From NCBI GenBank assembly GCA_039090855.1, contig CM076999.1:112405072-112469071 (forward strand): a stretch of DNA of 64,000 bases. The letters are read 5' to 3'. This document shows, piece by piece, positions 43,506 through 55,519 of the stretch. Numbering within the stretch: the first letter of the stretch is position 1; every line of letters starts with the position of its first letter. The position numbers and the translations under genes are program-made. This stretch comes from Macrothele yani. Taxonomy: Eukaryota > Arthropoda > Arachnida > Araneae > Macrothelidae. Below the pieces are notes generated by a model. The model was not told the origin of the DNA, ran no database searches, and saw nothing but the letters and a program-made list of their open reading frames with translations.

Positions 43506-44130
43506 CTTGCGTCAGCAGTATCGGCGGGATCGCTACTTTGCATAAAGTGGTCTGGTGGTAAGCTAACTGATGCCTGCACCTGCACCGTCCAAATGCGGAC
43601 TCCGCAGGGATATGTCGAAGTCTCTCAATAGTAAGTAAGTGACGGCGTTGCGCGAGCAATCCTGTCAGGATCAAGGTTCCAATGATCTTTCGCTCGGACA
43701 GGACTGTTCCAGGGACCGGCACTTCTCACCCTCCGCCCATAGCCCGCGTGGGCGACTTGCTAATGGGCGGGAGAATAAATTTCGCGTCTGGCTGGAAGAT
43801 TCATTCGCCAACGCGAGGTTTTTGGGACAAAATCTTTTATTGGTATCTAAGAAAAAAGTTGGTACATGCACATTTATACTGAGGGTCTCATTTACCGGGA
43901 AATAAATCCTTTATTTCATGAGCCCTCTCACAAAGATAAAACAGCAAAATATTTCACAAAATGATTATTTACAAGGTCCGCAGCACTAGGCTTATACTAC
44001 GGTAATGATTCCGGGCCAGAGTAATCGTACTCCTCTTCCGTCAAAAGACTTCTATCTACATTCATAAAAAAAAGAGAAATGTACGTTTCTCTGAATCCTG
44101 CGTACGGCCTGCTAACGGTAGTTGACACGG
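43506..44130. other. Unassigned stretch
   Basis: No supported feature before the 122-bp satellite begins. Confidence 0.4.
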
Positions 44131-47100
44131 CTTTTAAGCTGCTCAAGTTCACCCAAAAGACTGGGGCAGATCTTACTGAAGCTAGAATGGTTCTCATTCA
44201 GCTTCAGTCGGAACGTAGCATTCGCAGCCAAGCAGTTGCTGCATTTGTGCGTGTTTTAAGCTGCTCAAGTTCACCCAAAAGACTGGGACAGATCTTACTG
44301 AAGCTAGAATGGTTCTCATCCAGCTTCAGTCAGAACGTAGCATTCGCAGCCAAGCAGTTGCTGCATTTGTGCGTGTTTTAAGCTGCTCAAGTTCACCCAA
44401 AAGACTGGGACAGATCTTACTGAAGCTAGAATGGTTCTCATCCAGCTTCAGTCGGAACGTAGCATTCGCAGCCAAGCAGTTGCTGCATTTGTGCGTGTTT
44501 TAAGCTGCTCAAATTCACCCAAAAGACTGGGACAGATCTTACTGAAGCTAGAATGGTTCTCATCCAGCTTCAGTCGGAACGTAGCATTCGCAGCCAAGCA
44601 GTTGCTGCATTTGTGCGTGTTTTAAGCTGCTCAAGTTCACCCAAAAGACTGGGACAGATCTTACTGAAGCTAGAATGGTTCTCATCCAGCTTCAGTCGGA
44701 ACGTAGCATTCGCAGCCAAGCAGTTGCTGCATTTGTGCGTGTTTTAAGCTGCTCACGTTCACCCAAAAGACTGGGACAGATCTTACTGAAGCTAGAATGG
44801 TTCTCATCCAGATTCAGTCGGAACGTAGCATTCGCAGCCAAGCAGTTGCTGCATTTGTGCGTGTTTTAAGCTGCTCAAGTTCACCCAAAAGACTGGGACA
44901 GATCTTACTGAAGCTAGAATGGTTCTCATCCAGCTTCAGTCGGAACGTAGCATTCGTAGCCAAGCAGTTGCTGCATTTGTGCGTGTTTTAAGCTGCTCAC
45001 GTTCACCCAAAAGACTGGGACAGATCTTACTGAAGCTAGAATGGTTCTCATCCAGCTTCAGTCAGAACGTAGCATTCGCAGCCAAGCAGTTGCTGCATTT
45101 GTGCGTGTTTTAAGCTGCTCAAGTTCACCCAAAAGACTGGGACAGATCTTACTGAAGCTAGAATGGTTCTCATCCAGCTTCAGTCGGAACGTAGCATTCG
45201 CAGCCAAGCAGTTGCTGCATTTGTGCGTGTTTTAAGCTGCTCACGTTCACCCAAAAGACTGGGACAGATCTTACTGAAGCTAGAATGGTTCTCATCCAGC
45301 TTCAGTCAGAACGTAGCATTCGCAGCCAAGCAGTTGCTGCATTTGTGCGTGTTTTAAGCTGCTCAAGTTCACCCAAAAGACTGGGACAGATCTTACTGAA
45401 GCTAGAATGGTTCTCATCCAGCTTCAGTCAGAACGTAGCATTCGCAGCCAAGCAGTTGCTGCATTTGTGCGTGTTTTAAGCTGCTCAAGTTCACCCAAAA
45501 GACTGGGACAGATCTTACTGAAGCTAGAATGGTTCTCATCCAGCTTCAGTCGGAACGTAGCATTCGTAGCCAAGCAGTTGCTGCATTTGTGGTGTTTTAA
45601 GCTGCTCACGTTCACCCAAAAGACTGGGACAGATCTTACTGAAGCTAGAATGGTTCTCATCCAGCTTCAGTCAGAACGTAGCATTCGCAGCCAAGCAGTT
45701 GCTGCATTTGTGCGTGTTTTAAGCTGCTCAAGTTCACCCAAAAGACTGGGACAGATCTTACTGAAGCTAGAATGGTTCGCACCCAGCTTCAGTCGGAACG
45801 TAGCATTCGCAGCCAAGCAGTTGCTGCATTTGTGCGTGTTTTAAGCTGCTCAAGTTCACCCAAAAGACTGGGACAGATCTTACTGAAGCTAGAATGGTTC
45901 TCACCCAGCTTCAGTCGGAACGTAGCATTCGCAGCCAAGCAGTTGCTGCATTTGTGCGTGTTTTAAGCTGCTCAAGTTCACCCAAAAGACTGGGACAGAT
46001 CTTACTGAAGCTAGAATGGTTCTCATCCAGCTTCAGTCAGAACGTAGCATTCGCAGCCAAGCAGTTGCTGCATTTGTGCGTGTTTTAAGCTGCTCAAGTT
46101 CACCCAAAAGACTGGGACAGATCTTACTGAAGCTAGAATGGTTCTCATCCAGCTTCAGTCGGAACGTAGCATTCGTAGCCAAGCAGTTGCTGCATTTGTG
46201 CGTGTTTTAAGCTGCTCACGTTCACCCAAAAGACTGGGACAGATCTTACTGAAGCTAGAATGGTTCTCATCCAGCTTCAGTCAGAACGTAGCATTCGCAG
46301 CCAAGCAGTTGCTGCATTTGTGCGTGTTTTAAGCTGCTCAAGTTCACCCAAAAGACTGGGACAGATCTTACTGAAGCTAGAATGGTTCTCACCCAGCTTC
46401 AGTCGGAACGTAGCATTCGCAGCCAAGCAGTTGCTGCATTTGTGCGTGTTTTAAGCTGCTCAAGTTCACCCAAAAGACTGGGACAGATCTTACTGAAGCT
46501 AGAATGGTTCTCACCCAGCTTCAGTCGGAACGTAGCATTCGCAGCCAAGCAGTTGCTGCATTTGTGCGTGTTTTAAGCTGCTCAAGTTCACCCAAAAGAC
46601 TGGGACAGATCTTACTGAAGCTAGAATGGTTCTCACCCAGCTTCAGTCGGAACGTAGCATTCGCAGCCAAGCAGTTGCTGCATTTGTGCGTGTTTTAAGC
46701 TGCTCAAGTTCACCCAAAAGACTGGGACAGATCTTACTGAAGCTAGAATGGTTCTCACCCAGCTTCAGTCGGAACGTAGCATTCGCAGCCAAGCAGTTGC
46801 TGCATTTGTGCGTGTTTTAAGCTGCTCAAGTTCACCCAAAAGACTGGGACAGATCTTACTGAAGCTAGAATGGTTCTCACCCAGCTTCAGTCGGAACGTA
46901 GCATTCGCAGCCAAGCAGTTGCTGCATTTGTGCGTGTTTTAAGCTGCTCAAGTTCACCCAAAAGACTGGGACTGATCTTACTGAAGCTAGAATGGTTCTC
47001 ATCCAGCTTCAGTCGGAACGTAGCATTCGCAGCCAAGCAGTTGCTGCATTTGTGCGTGTTTTAAGCTGCTCACGTTCACCCAAAAGACTGGGACAGATCT

Positions 47101-47185
47101 TACTGAAGCTAGAATGGTTCTCATCCAGCTTCAGTCAGAACGTAGCATTCGCAGCCAAGCAGTTGCTGCATTTGTGCGTGGTTGC
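44131..47185. repeat. 122-bp satellite array
   Basis: About 25 head-to-tail copies of a 122-bp unit (TTTTAAGCTGCTCAAGTTCA, CCCAAAAGACTGGGACAGAT, AGCAGTTGCTGCATTTGTGC), differing at only a few sites: AAGTTC/ACGTTC, CATCC/CACCC, TCGGAAC/TCAGAAC, GCAGCC/GTAGCC. Each unit gives the same 64-codon frame, overlapping the next. One unit has a 1-bp deletion (TTTGTGGTG near 45590), which merges two frames into 145 codons. The unit contains a 9-bp inverted repeat (ACTGAAGCT / AGCTTCAGT). Confidence 0.96.
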
Positions 47186-47189
47186 ACAG

Positions 47190-47880
47190 TTGTGATGCTG
47201 GTGCCCACAACTCCACCGCATCTGCCACACCTATCCCTCGCAACTTTGCAGTTGCTTTTAAAGTGGCCGAAGCCGTTACATCGGAAGTACATGACTTCCC
47301 GTAAGAATTGTTTAACCCTTTAAGCGGCCGATATACCTGAACCATATGGTGACCAAAATTTACTAAGCTTCCGACACAAAAATGTCCACATAGCGATCGG
47401 TTTTAACAAAAGCGGGGACAAAACAGTTCCTTTCCCATTCCCATCTAGTAGTACCAACCGTATACCTGTCTTTGGTGCTCGTATATAATATACCCTTCTC
47501 GTCCTATTTTCTAGCGCTCTTTACTAAGCTACTCTATAACCTAAGGAATGAAGGGAAATGGCTTGCTTCTTTCCAGTATCGTGCTGTCAGTGTCTAGTCC
47601 CCCTGTCACGGACATCATGCTACTAGGCAGAGAAACAAGTTACTCAAATATCTTTTCTTCCCTTTCTTTTGTTCGTCACCATTGATATAACTCTTTTAGC
47701 AAATAATCGGTCAGAAAAGATTACTGTCAATCATTCACCTAAATGATTACTTTGAATAACAAAGCTAAGGGGAAAGTAACACTTTGTAATTTTCAGGTTC
47801 ACTCCTTCCAGTTGCGTCCTATCCACTTCTTGGGAGGCAAAAACATTCCTTTTCGGCTCATTATTCTAACCCCGAGTGAA
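47190..47880. other. Unassigned stretch
   Basis: No supported feature. The first few bases still resemble the satellite. Confidence 0.4.
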
Positions 47881-47884
47881 TTCG

Positions 47885-48310
47885 TTCCAGCCGGTTAAAG
47901 GTTTAAGGCAGAGGACCGACCAACCCAGATGCAGTCTTTCCCTCTTGATCAAAGCCTTGGCTCAACGTCCACAACCCAATGGACCCTGCCCTTTTTGGCT
48001 TTAATAAGTAAACGGGCCGAGAACCCGCCTTCGAGGTCAGGGTTTTGCTCGCGAACCCCGTCCTCGAAATCCTACTGAGAGAGTTCGCCGTCAACATAGT
48101 AAACAACGAGACGGGAAAGTCTCTTCTGGGGGGTTTTGGGGAGTGTGCAATCCTTGGTCATGGGATTTCGCCTCGACTCCTCTTCAAGATGTTTGAGGTC
48201 TTCTGGTGTGTCGCCCCTACTTTCCTAACTCTGCGGATCCCTTTGAACCCTATCTGCAGCTTTACAGGGTCTTCTTTACGTCATCGGAGGACGTATTCTC
48301 AACTGTGAGT
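47885..48310 (-). pseudogene. LINE ORF1 (gag-like) fragment
   Basis: On the minus strand, RLSRLVVYYVDGELSQ, a stop, then DFEDGVREQNPDLEGG, RLLIKAKKGRVHWVVDVEPR and another stop. The order (basic stretch, VVVYDV-like strand, DxxxxIRxQN, then VHWVVEV-P) is that of the central gag domain of jockey/I/R1-type LINE ORF1 proteins, upstream of the CCHC knuckles. Upstream in the same region, VKKTL and DTPEDLKHLEEES extend the similarity to about 48280. CCHC knuckles were not seen. Confidence 0.6.
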
Positions 48311-49440
48311 TAGACCAGGAAAACATCTGTGGTGCATCGTTTTGTGGGTGTCCATCATTGTTACTGCGTTTAGTACTGCAAGATATGTAAATTTTATCCA
48401 CGTAATGTGATATAGTATGAGTGGATGAACTTTACCTTCCTACTTCACACTTTTGGTAGCTGCCACCAAGACCCGTTAATGTTTGCATGAACTGGTCACC
48501 TTACTTCTGTTAGTCACTCGTCTGAGGCATGGTGAAGGATCTGTTGAGTTATATGACACAGAGCTGAGCTGCTGTACAAATATGTATACGGTTGTATTTA
48601 CATTTCTGGCATAAATGATAATATTCACTTCAGAGTATCGATATCTTAATCTTGAGCAGATTCAGCACACAGTTGCATCCGCCACGATAGATTATGAAAT
48701 ATTTACAGAGTCATAGTTGCACATACCAGCATGTTGTATACGCTGTTTCAGTTCTCGGGTGAGATTCAATGTGAAGCACACAAATTTCCAAACGTTCTAC
48801 AAGAAAAGCACAGGTGGAAAGGGAACTCCGTTTACTCAGACCGCTGCCTGATTTCTTGACGTTTCAAATACTGACCCTCAGGTACTAGAACATCTTCCTC
48901 GTCAACCTTCCCGCAAGTCGGTTGTATCTCAGAGCTATTGAGCCAAAGCTGAATAGCTTTCTTAACGGCTGGATTTCATCGTCCACGCAGCGACGATCCA
49001 AAAATACCGCGTGATCTGCTTAAGTTCCGAGACCCAAGAGAGTGAAAAATCCGTTGCAACTTTTCGCGCCTCTTCGAACTCCTCACCCCCTTGACCTTGC
49101 TCGACCAATCACATGAACGCGCCTTGCTGCATCGGGCCATCTGGGTTTTTTTCACCGTCCCAGCGTCCAGAAAGACTTTCTGGGATCATCCCAGGCTCAC
49201 GTATTTTGGAGCCTCTCTTCCACGCAGAATTAACTGAAAGAATTTTTACCCTTCTTCCTTCCACCGGCCTTGACCCACAACATGGCCGACGTGTTGTTGT
49301 CGTCCTTCTCACTGAAAAGCAATGGCGTCCCATCTTGGATTTATTTGCACCTTTCTGACCCTAAAAATCTCGCAATTTTTTCCACACCATCACAGTGTCT
49401 CCTGTCATCCACTGTTTGCTTACGTGTGACAGGCGAAGGT
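48311..49440. other. Unassigned stretch between two gag-like pieces
   Basis: Contains short minus-strand stretches between stops (for example AVKKAIQLWLNSSEIQPTCG near 48970) that I do not recognise. It could be decayed LINE sequence or an insertion. Confidence 0.35.
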
Positions 49441-50196
49441 CCTTTCGTCTTGTTGGCCCCCTTTTCTAGCCGCTGCGGCATAGGAAACCACCTTTGGGAT
49501 AGAACGTGCACGCTCTTCCTTGGCTGACTGCAACCTGCCTTCTAATGTTGCCATAGCAATGCCTTGCTAGCAACAGGCAGAACGAACCTTTCGAAGCACT
49601 ACCCGTATCCTATTACTCGTAGCCGAGGTGACCCGGGAGTTATTAATGATAGACTCCACCTCGCTGAGATAGGAATAGATTTGGGCATCGAAATCCATAG
49701 CTGTAGACACAGAGGCAGTATCGACTAGCTGGTTAACCTCTGAAAGAAACTTCGGAGCTGGTGAACTGAGGAGATCGACTAGCTGGTTAGCCTCTGAAGG
49801 AGACTGAGGAGCCGGTGAACCCTTTTTTGCCTGTGTGGACCCGGGTTGGGACGATGTTTGTCCCTTGGCTGCCATAGATGAGGATGGTAAATTTGTGTCT
49901 ACACCACGTTTCGACCGGGTTGGCGCGGTGGAAACAGGGGAAGACCCCTTATCGGCTGCAGTGGCCAAAGGTGACTCTTCACGCTGGAGATCCCTCGAGG
50001 TGGTCTTCGAGGAATTGGTGCGAGTCACAGTTTTCCGAGTTGGCTCCGGAAGGGTGAGAGAATCCACCTGGGAACTACCAGCAGCGCTTGGTAGATTTTT
50101 GGCCGCTGCCTTCATATTCCGGGATGGTTTGGGGGTTGCCTCCATTGGAACCGTTGATCCCTTGTGGCAGCTGACATCTCTGTGAAAGAGAAACAC
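49441..50196 (-). pseudogene. LINE ORF1 N-terminal part
   Basis: The open frame of 209 codons (50196-49567) is Ser/Thr/Pro/Lys-rich and probably disordered, then has a more ordered end: AQIYSYLSEVESIINNSRV, SNRIRVVLRKVRSACC. After one TAG the same frame continues ATLEGRLQSAKEERARSI and PKVVSYAAAARKGG. A low-complexity basic N-terminus, a coiled helix with EVxxI...A-R, and VSYAAAAR are typical of LINE ORF1 proteins of arthropods. With the piece at 47.9-48.3 kb it likely forms one decayed ORF1 on the minus strand. A host gene exon is less likely but not excluded. Confidence 0.55.
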
Positions 50197-50600
50197 TTAG
50201 TGCTGAGTGGGCACCCTGGGGCTCTCCCACTCTACCCACAACTTAGCAATCCGAGAGCGCATGGGCTTTGGCCTAGTCCTGGAGTAAAGAGTTCTGGGAC
50301 AAGGGGGACCGGCACTACGTCGAAATACCCACAATCTGACAGCAAAGGTCTCTGTGCGGACTGTGTTGGACTTTGCCCTCAAAAAGGCATTTTTTTTACT
50401 GCACCAAAACACTTTTCTCAATAAAAACAAAGTGAGGGGAGTGGTTAGACTTCCCAGTGCTCGGCACCGTCAATCTCCTTTGGTCAGTCTGCTTTGAAAT
50501 CAGTCCAGACGCATAGAAACTCGCTCTCCGGTCACTGACAAATCGGCCGGTCGGTCTGGTGGTAATAATAATTTGGCCATTCAGTGTATACCAATTAGCC
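50197..50600. other. Unassigned stretch
   Basis: Possibly 5' region of the LINE; no supported feature. Confidence 0.35.
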
Positions 50601-50727
50601 ATTACAATATGACCAACTACCTAATAAGCTGTAGGACCCCCTTTATCCAGCAAAACAGCAGCAACTCGGCGAGGCATCGATTCGATGAGGTGGCGATAGG
50701 TACCCTGTTGTATCTTGCACCATAATA

Positions 50728-52268
50728 CACTGCCGGACAATTGCTAAGGACAGATGACAATAGCAACGATAGCAACCAGAAAATGGAAGGCAGGAAAATG
50801 TGGAAATTAGCATTAATGCCAGATACAGTAAGACGTGTTGTGCGTATGCAAATTTTGGATTGCCGAACTTGTTCGTGACGTCATAGCGCTGATCAGAGAT
50901 ATAAAGGATTTGACGCGTATTGGCCGTTGTTGTTCAAACGCAAAGTTGAAAGGGAAAGAATCAATTGACGAACTTGCAATTTTCAGTATGTCTTCCCGAC
51001 ATCACCTAGATGATTTTACGCGTGGCCGTATTATTGGCAAGATTGAAGAAGGGCGAAAAATAACAGATGTTGCCAGGGAGTTCGACGTCAACCACAGTGT
51101 TGTTTCAAGGCTTTGGAAATCATTTCAAACAAATGGACAGTGTAGCAAGCGTCACGGGGGAGGTCGTGTTCGCAGTACGATACCTGCAGAAGATCGGTAC
51201 ATAGTGCTATCAACAAAAAGACACCGGCGCAGCACAGCTAGTGAGGTAGCAAATTAGTTCATGGCTGCTACTGGCAAGCGGATCTCCCGAAAAACTGTCG
51301 CCAGACGTTTGCATGAAGGAGGACTATACGCCCTCCGTCCTGTTGTGTGCATCCCATTGTCCAGACGTCACCGTACCGCCCGTTTGCAATGGTGCCATCA
51401 ACATCGCAATTAGACTGATAACGACTGGTCTGCTGTCCTCTTCTCAGATGAGAGTAGATACAGTATATCGTCTGATTGTCGACGACAACTGATCTGGCGT
51501 GATAGTGGTACGGCATATTGTCCAGCAAACATACAGAAAAGGGACCTATATCCGACATGTAGTGTCATGGTATAGGTTGGCATCATGATCAATGGCCGTA
51601 CGTCCCTCTATGTGCTTCCAACTGGGACTATGACTGGCCAACGATACATTAATGATGTTCTGCTACCTCATGTTCGCATGTTCCGTGGTGCTGTCGGTGA
51701 TAGATTCATTTTCATGGACGACAACGCAACATGTCATCGAACAGTCGCTGTCCAGGAGTGTCTTGAGAGCGAGGATATTCAACGCCTCGTATGGCCAGCA
51801 CGTTCTCCAGATCTGAATCCCATTGAAAATGTGTGGGATGCTTTGGGGAGGAGTCTTGCTGGTCGCCAATGCCCTCCAATAAACAAGGACACCCTCATCC
51901 GTGCACTGACAGAGGAATGGGATAAATTACCCCAACAGCTGCTTGATAATGTTGTGCAAAGCATGACACGACGTGTGGAATCTTGCATCGCCCTATATGG
52001 TGGCCATATCCCGTATTGACATCTTACGCCGGAACGCCTGCGGACGGTAATTGCATTTTTTTCACGTTTACGTATTCTGCACAAAATGGCCTGTTTGTTC
52101 CTTGAACACGTTCCAAAGCTTTCTGGATTTCAGAGCACAATAAATTGTCTTTCTTGTAACTTCCTGGCATTCTGACATTATTTTATTTCACTTGGCATCC
52201 AACCACACTTACTTTTTTATGCGCTATATAGCCGTTTATGATCCGTCCTTAGCAATTGTCCAGCAGTG
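50728..52268 (+). mobile_element. Inner Tc1-like element
   Basis: 1,541 bp between TA duplications (50726-50727, 52269-52270). Inverted ends: CACTGCCGGACAATTGCTAA left, GCAATTGTCCAGCAGTG right. Inserted in the C-terminal coding part of the outer Tc1, in opposite orientation. Confidence 0.92.
50988..52019 (+). pseudogene. Tc1-like DD34E transposase with three in-frame stops
   Basis: A single frame from MSSRHHLDDFTRGRI (50988) to GGHIPY (52019). First helix-turn-helix (ITDVAREFDVNHSVVSRLW), basic GGGRVRS linker, second helix-turn-helix with a TAG after SEVAN, LQWCHQHRN then TAG, VLFSDESRYSI (first Asp), SVMV then TAG, FIFMDDNATCHRT (second Asp), SPDLNPIENVWD (Glu, spacing 34). About 343 residues, the full Tc1 length. 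The three stops are the only visible defects, so the copy is not very old. Confidence 0.9.
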
Positions 52269-52563
52269 TATCAATAGCAGGTCCCCTAGATTCCGTACAT
52301 TTTAGGGTGGTGGTGATTTGGCGCGAACCCGCTTTTCCAAGTAGAACCACAGATGTCCGATTGGGTGCATGTCAGGTGAATTTGGAGGCCACGGCAGCAT
52401 TAACAGAAAGTCACCAGCATGTTCCTCGAACCACTCCTTGACGATTCTGACAGTGTGGCATGGCGTAATATCCTGTTGGTAAAGGCCATCACCAGCAGGT
52501 AACACAGTTGCCATGAATGGGCGAACTTGGTCTGCAACGATGTTCAGATACCTGACAGCTGTC

Positions 52564-53343
52564 AGGGATTGTACTGTTGGGATAATGGGGCCTAAAGTGT
52601 CCCAAGAAAACATTCAGGGATTGTACTGTTGGGATAATGGGGCATAAAGTGTCCCAAGAAAACATTCAGGGATTGTACTGTTGGGATAATGGGGCCTAAA
52701 GTGTCCCAAAGAAACATTCAGGGATTTAACTGTTGGGATAATGGGGCCTAAAGTGTCCCAAGAAAACATTCAGGGATTGTACTTTTGGGATGATGGGGCC
52801 TAAAGTGTCCCAAGAAAACATTCAGGGATTGTACTGTTGGGATAATGGGGCCTAAAGTTTCCCAAGAAAACATTCAGGGATTGTATTGTTGGGATAATGG
52901 GGCCTAAAGTGTCCCAAGAAAACATTCAGGGATTGTACTGTTGGGATAATGCGGCCTAAAGTGTCCCAAGAAAACATTCAGGGATTGTACTGTTGGGATA
53001 ATGGGGCATAAAGTGTCCCAAGAAAACATTCAGGGATTGTACTGTTGGGATAATGGGGCATAAAGTGTCCCAAGAAAACATTCAGGGATTGTACTGTTGG
53101 GATAATGGGGCCTAAAGTGTCCCAAGAAAACATTCAGGGGTTGTACTGTTGGGATAATGGGGCCTAAAGTGTCCCAAGAAAACATTCAGGGATTGTACTG
53201 TTGGGATAATGGGGCATAAAGTGTCCCAAGAAAACATTCAGGGATTGTACTGTTGGGATAATGGGGGCTAAAGTGTCCCATAAGAAAACATTCAGGGATT
53301 GTACTGTTGGGATAATGGGGCCTAAAGTGTCCCAAGAAAACAT
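52564..53343. repeat. 52-bp minisatellite expanded from transposase coding DNA
   Basis: Fifteen copies of AGGGATTGTACTGTTGGGAT, AATGGGGCCTAAAGTGTCCC, AAGAAAACATTC. The left edge of the array is the outer Tc1's own coding sequence (minus strand FSWDTLGPIIPTVQSL), and the right edge returns to the same coding sequence at the catalytic domain. One unit has a 2-bp insertion (TCCCATAAG near 53279). Confidence 0.93.
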
Positions 53344-54294
53344 TGCTCACAGCATACCACCACCGCCGCCGGCCTGTTTCCGCCCAGCAGTGCATCCAGG
53401 TGCCAAAGCCTCGGTTGGTTATTGGCGTATCCGCGCTCGGCTGTCTACGTGATGCACGAGGAATTTCGTCAGACCAGGCCACTTTCTTCCAATCATCCAC
53501 GGTCCAATTTCGATGATCTTGGGCCTATTTCATGCGCTGTTGGCGATGACGTGCTGTGAGCATGGAAGACCCGGCTGGGTCTTCGGCTACGCAGGCGCAT
53601 GCGCAGAAAGCGTCGATGAACTGCGTGCTGTGACACATTGACCTGATCACCACTGTTGTAGCTACGGGTGATTTGTCTCTTGTAGCTACGGGTGATTTGT
53701 CTCATTCGGCTACGCAGGCACATGCGCAGAAAGCGTCGATGAACTGCGTGCTGTGACACATTGACCTGATCACCACTGTTGTAGGTACGGGTGATTTGTC
53801 CCACTGTGGCCCTGCGGTCACTGTGAACAATGAGCGACAGTCTCCGCTCCCCTCTGGCATCAATGAGCTGCGCACGACGGTTCGTCGTTTGGCCATCTGT
53901 GCACCACTTTTGATACGTACTCACTACAGCGGCACGTGAACAACGCTCAAGCCCCGCCGTTTCCCAGATCGTAGTTTCAAGGCACCGTGCCATCACAATT
54001 TGTCATTTGTCAAACTCCAATAAGTCTGCAGCTTCAGCTTTTCCCATTCTGACTCCTAATACTCTACTAACCGAAAGCTGGTCCTCGGGTTGTATGTATT
54101 CTGCTCTGTGAACTTCACCTGCGCCACCGTTCGGTCTCCAGGCGCGCTCATTTCTTTAGGCTGGAGGTGGTCGTAATATAATGGTTCATCGGTGTATGTA
54201 CGACAGAAGATTATACATACACACTTTTTTTTGTCATTATAATTCCTCATATGGCCACTTTAAATCATCTGGATCTAATGAATTATAATAAATA

Positions 54295-55513
54295 CACTGA
54301 AGAGCAATTGAATTAGAGACAGCTGGCGTTATGCAAATGTGGCGCTGTGGGCGGCCCTGTAAACTGAAACGACATGACGTATGCAGCGATCCGACGATAT
54401 AAGGAGTGATGCGACGGGAATCAGTAAGAGTCGGACGCAGTATGGGTAAGACGAAGGATCTAAGCGCATTTGATCAGTGGGCAAATTGTCGGGGCCCGAC
54501 GAATGGGTCACTCCATCTCGGAAGTCGTGCAGGCACTAGTATTTTCACGAGGCATTGTGTCACGGGTGCACCGTGAGTACATCGAATCCGGTAAAACCAT
54601 CCCTGCAAGGGCCAACTGCCTTGGACAACAGCGTGTGGATGAGCGGGATCATCGTCGGCTAGCTCGCATTGTACCAGCGGGTATAGACGGGCCACAATGC
54701 AAGAAACCACTCGGCAATTTAACGCTGGTGCACAAAAACGTGTAAGCAACCACACCATCCAGAACCATCTCCTCGCTATGGAGTACAGAAGCTATCGTCC
54801 CACGAGGGTACCGCTGCTAAACGCATATCACAAGGTGCAAAGATTAGCATGGGCGCGGGAACATCGCCACTGGACCCTAGACATGTGGGAAAATGTTGCC
54901 TGGACTGATGAGTCGAGATTAACGTTGGTACATGCGGATGGCAGGATACGAGTACGGCGCAAACCACATGAAGCGATGGATCCTTCTTGCCAGCAGGGTA
55001 CTCTTCAAGCTGGTGTGTGGGGGGGTTGGCATTCTCGTCTGGGGACTGTTTACGTGGACTGAAATGGGACCCCTGGTACGTGTGACATCGTCCCTCACAG
55101 GTCAACGTTACCGGGATATCCTGGACGACCATTTGCTCCCGTTTGTGCGTCTTCAACATCCCACTGGGGACCTCATTCTGCAACAAGACAATGCACCGTG
55201 CCATCGCTCCCGAATTGTATCCGAATGGTTAGATGAACACTCCACCGACGTGACCTCGCTTCCTTGGCCAGCTAGGTCACCTGACCTCAATCCCATCGAA
55301 CAGATCTGGGATGCCATCGAGAGAGATGTTCTAGGCTCTGACCCCCCTCCATCAAATCTTCGTGAACTGTGGGAGCTTGTTCAGGGGTCGTGGACCCGTA
55401 TGGCTTCCCAACGATTCCGGTGTCTTGCCGAGACGAATCGCCGCCATCATCAAGGCGAAAGGTGGTGCTACACGTTATTAGACAGGTATCTGTAATTCAA
55501 TTGCTGTTCAGTG
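54295..55513 (+). mobile_element. Tc1-like element, DD36E spacing
   Basis: 1,219 bp between TA duplications (54293-54294, 55514-55515). Inverted ends: left CACTGAAGAGCAATTGAATT, right AATTCAATTGCTGTTCAGTG in plus orientation. Confidence 0.9.
54444..55495 (+). pseudogene. Tc1-like transposase with 36-residue Asp-Glu spacing, frameshifted
   Basis: Start MGKTKDLSAFDQ (54444), shift, then RRMGHSISEVVQALVFSRGI (first helix-turn-helix), shift, then KRVSNHTIQNHLLAMEY (second), WAREHRHWTLDMWENVAWTD (first Asp), shift near 55020, then GGVGILVWGLFTW, LILQQDNAPCHRSRI (second Asp), WPARSPDLNPIEQIWDAIER (Glu). I count 36 residues between the last Asp and the Glu, against 34 in the other Tc1 copies here. 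All three catalytic residues are present; three small indels break the frame. Confidence 0.87.
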
Positions 55514-55519
55514 TACGTT

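Larger units (their letters stand above)
50610..54050 (-). pseudogene. Outer Tc1-like transposase, split by another Tc1 and by a minisatellite
   Basis: Minus strand. N-terminus at 53996-53493: ARCLETTIWETAGLERCSRA, RRLSLIVHSDRRATVGQIT, with an internal duplication of about 100 bp (NSGDQVNVSQHAVHRRFLRM twice). Then DDWKKVAWSDE (first Asp, then frameshift), the 52-bp array at 52564-53343, LPAGDGLYQQDITPCHTVRI (second Asp) and WPPNSPDMHPIGHLW, where the catalytic Glu has become Gly. A Tc1 sits at 50728-52268 in a TA; past it the frame resumes as LWCKIQQGTYRHLIESMPRR and ends near 50622 (DKGGPT). Confidence 0.85.

Noticed and set aside
44309..47195. About 25 small genes of 64 codons
   Set aside because: All are the same frame in a 122-bp satellite and overlap each other.
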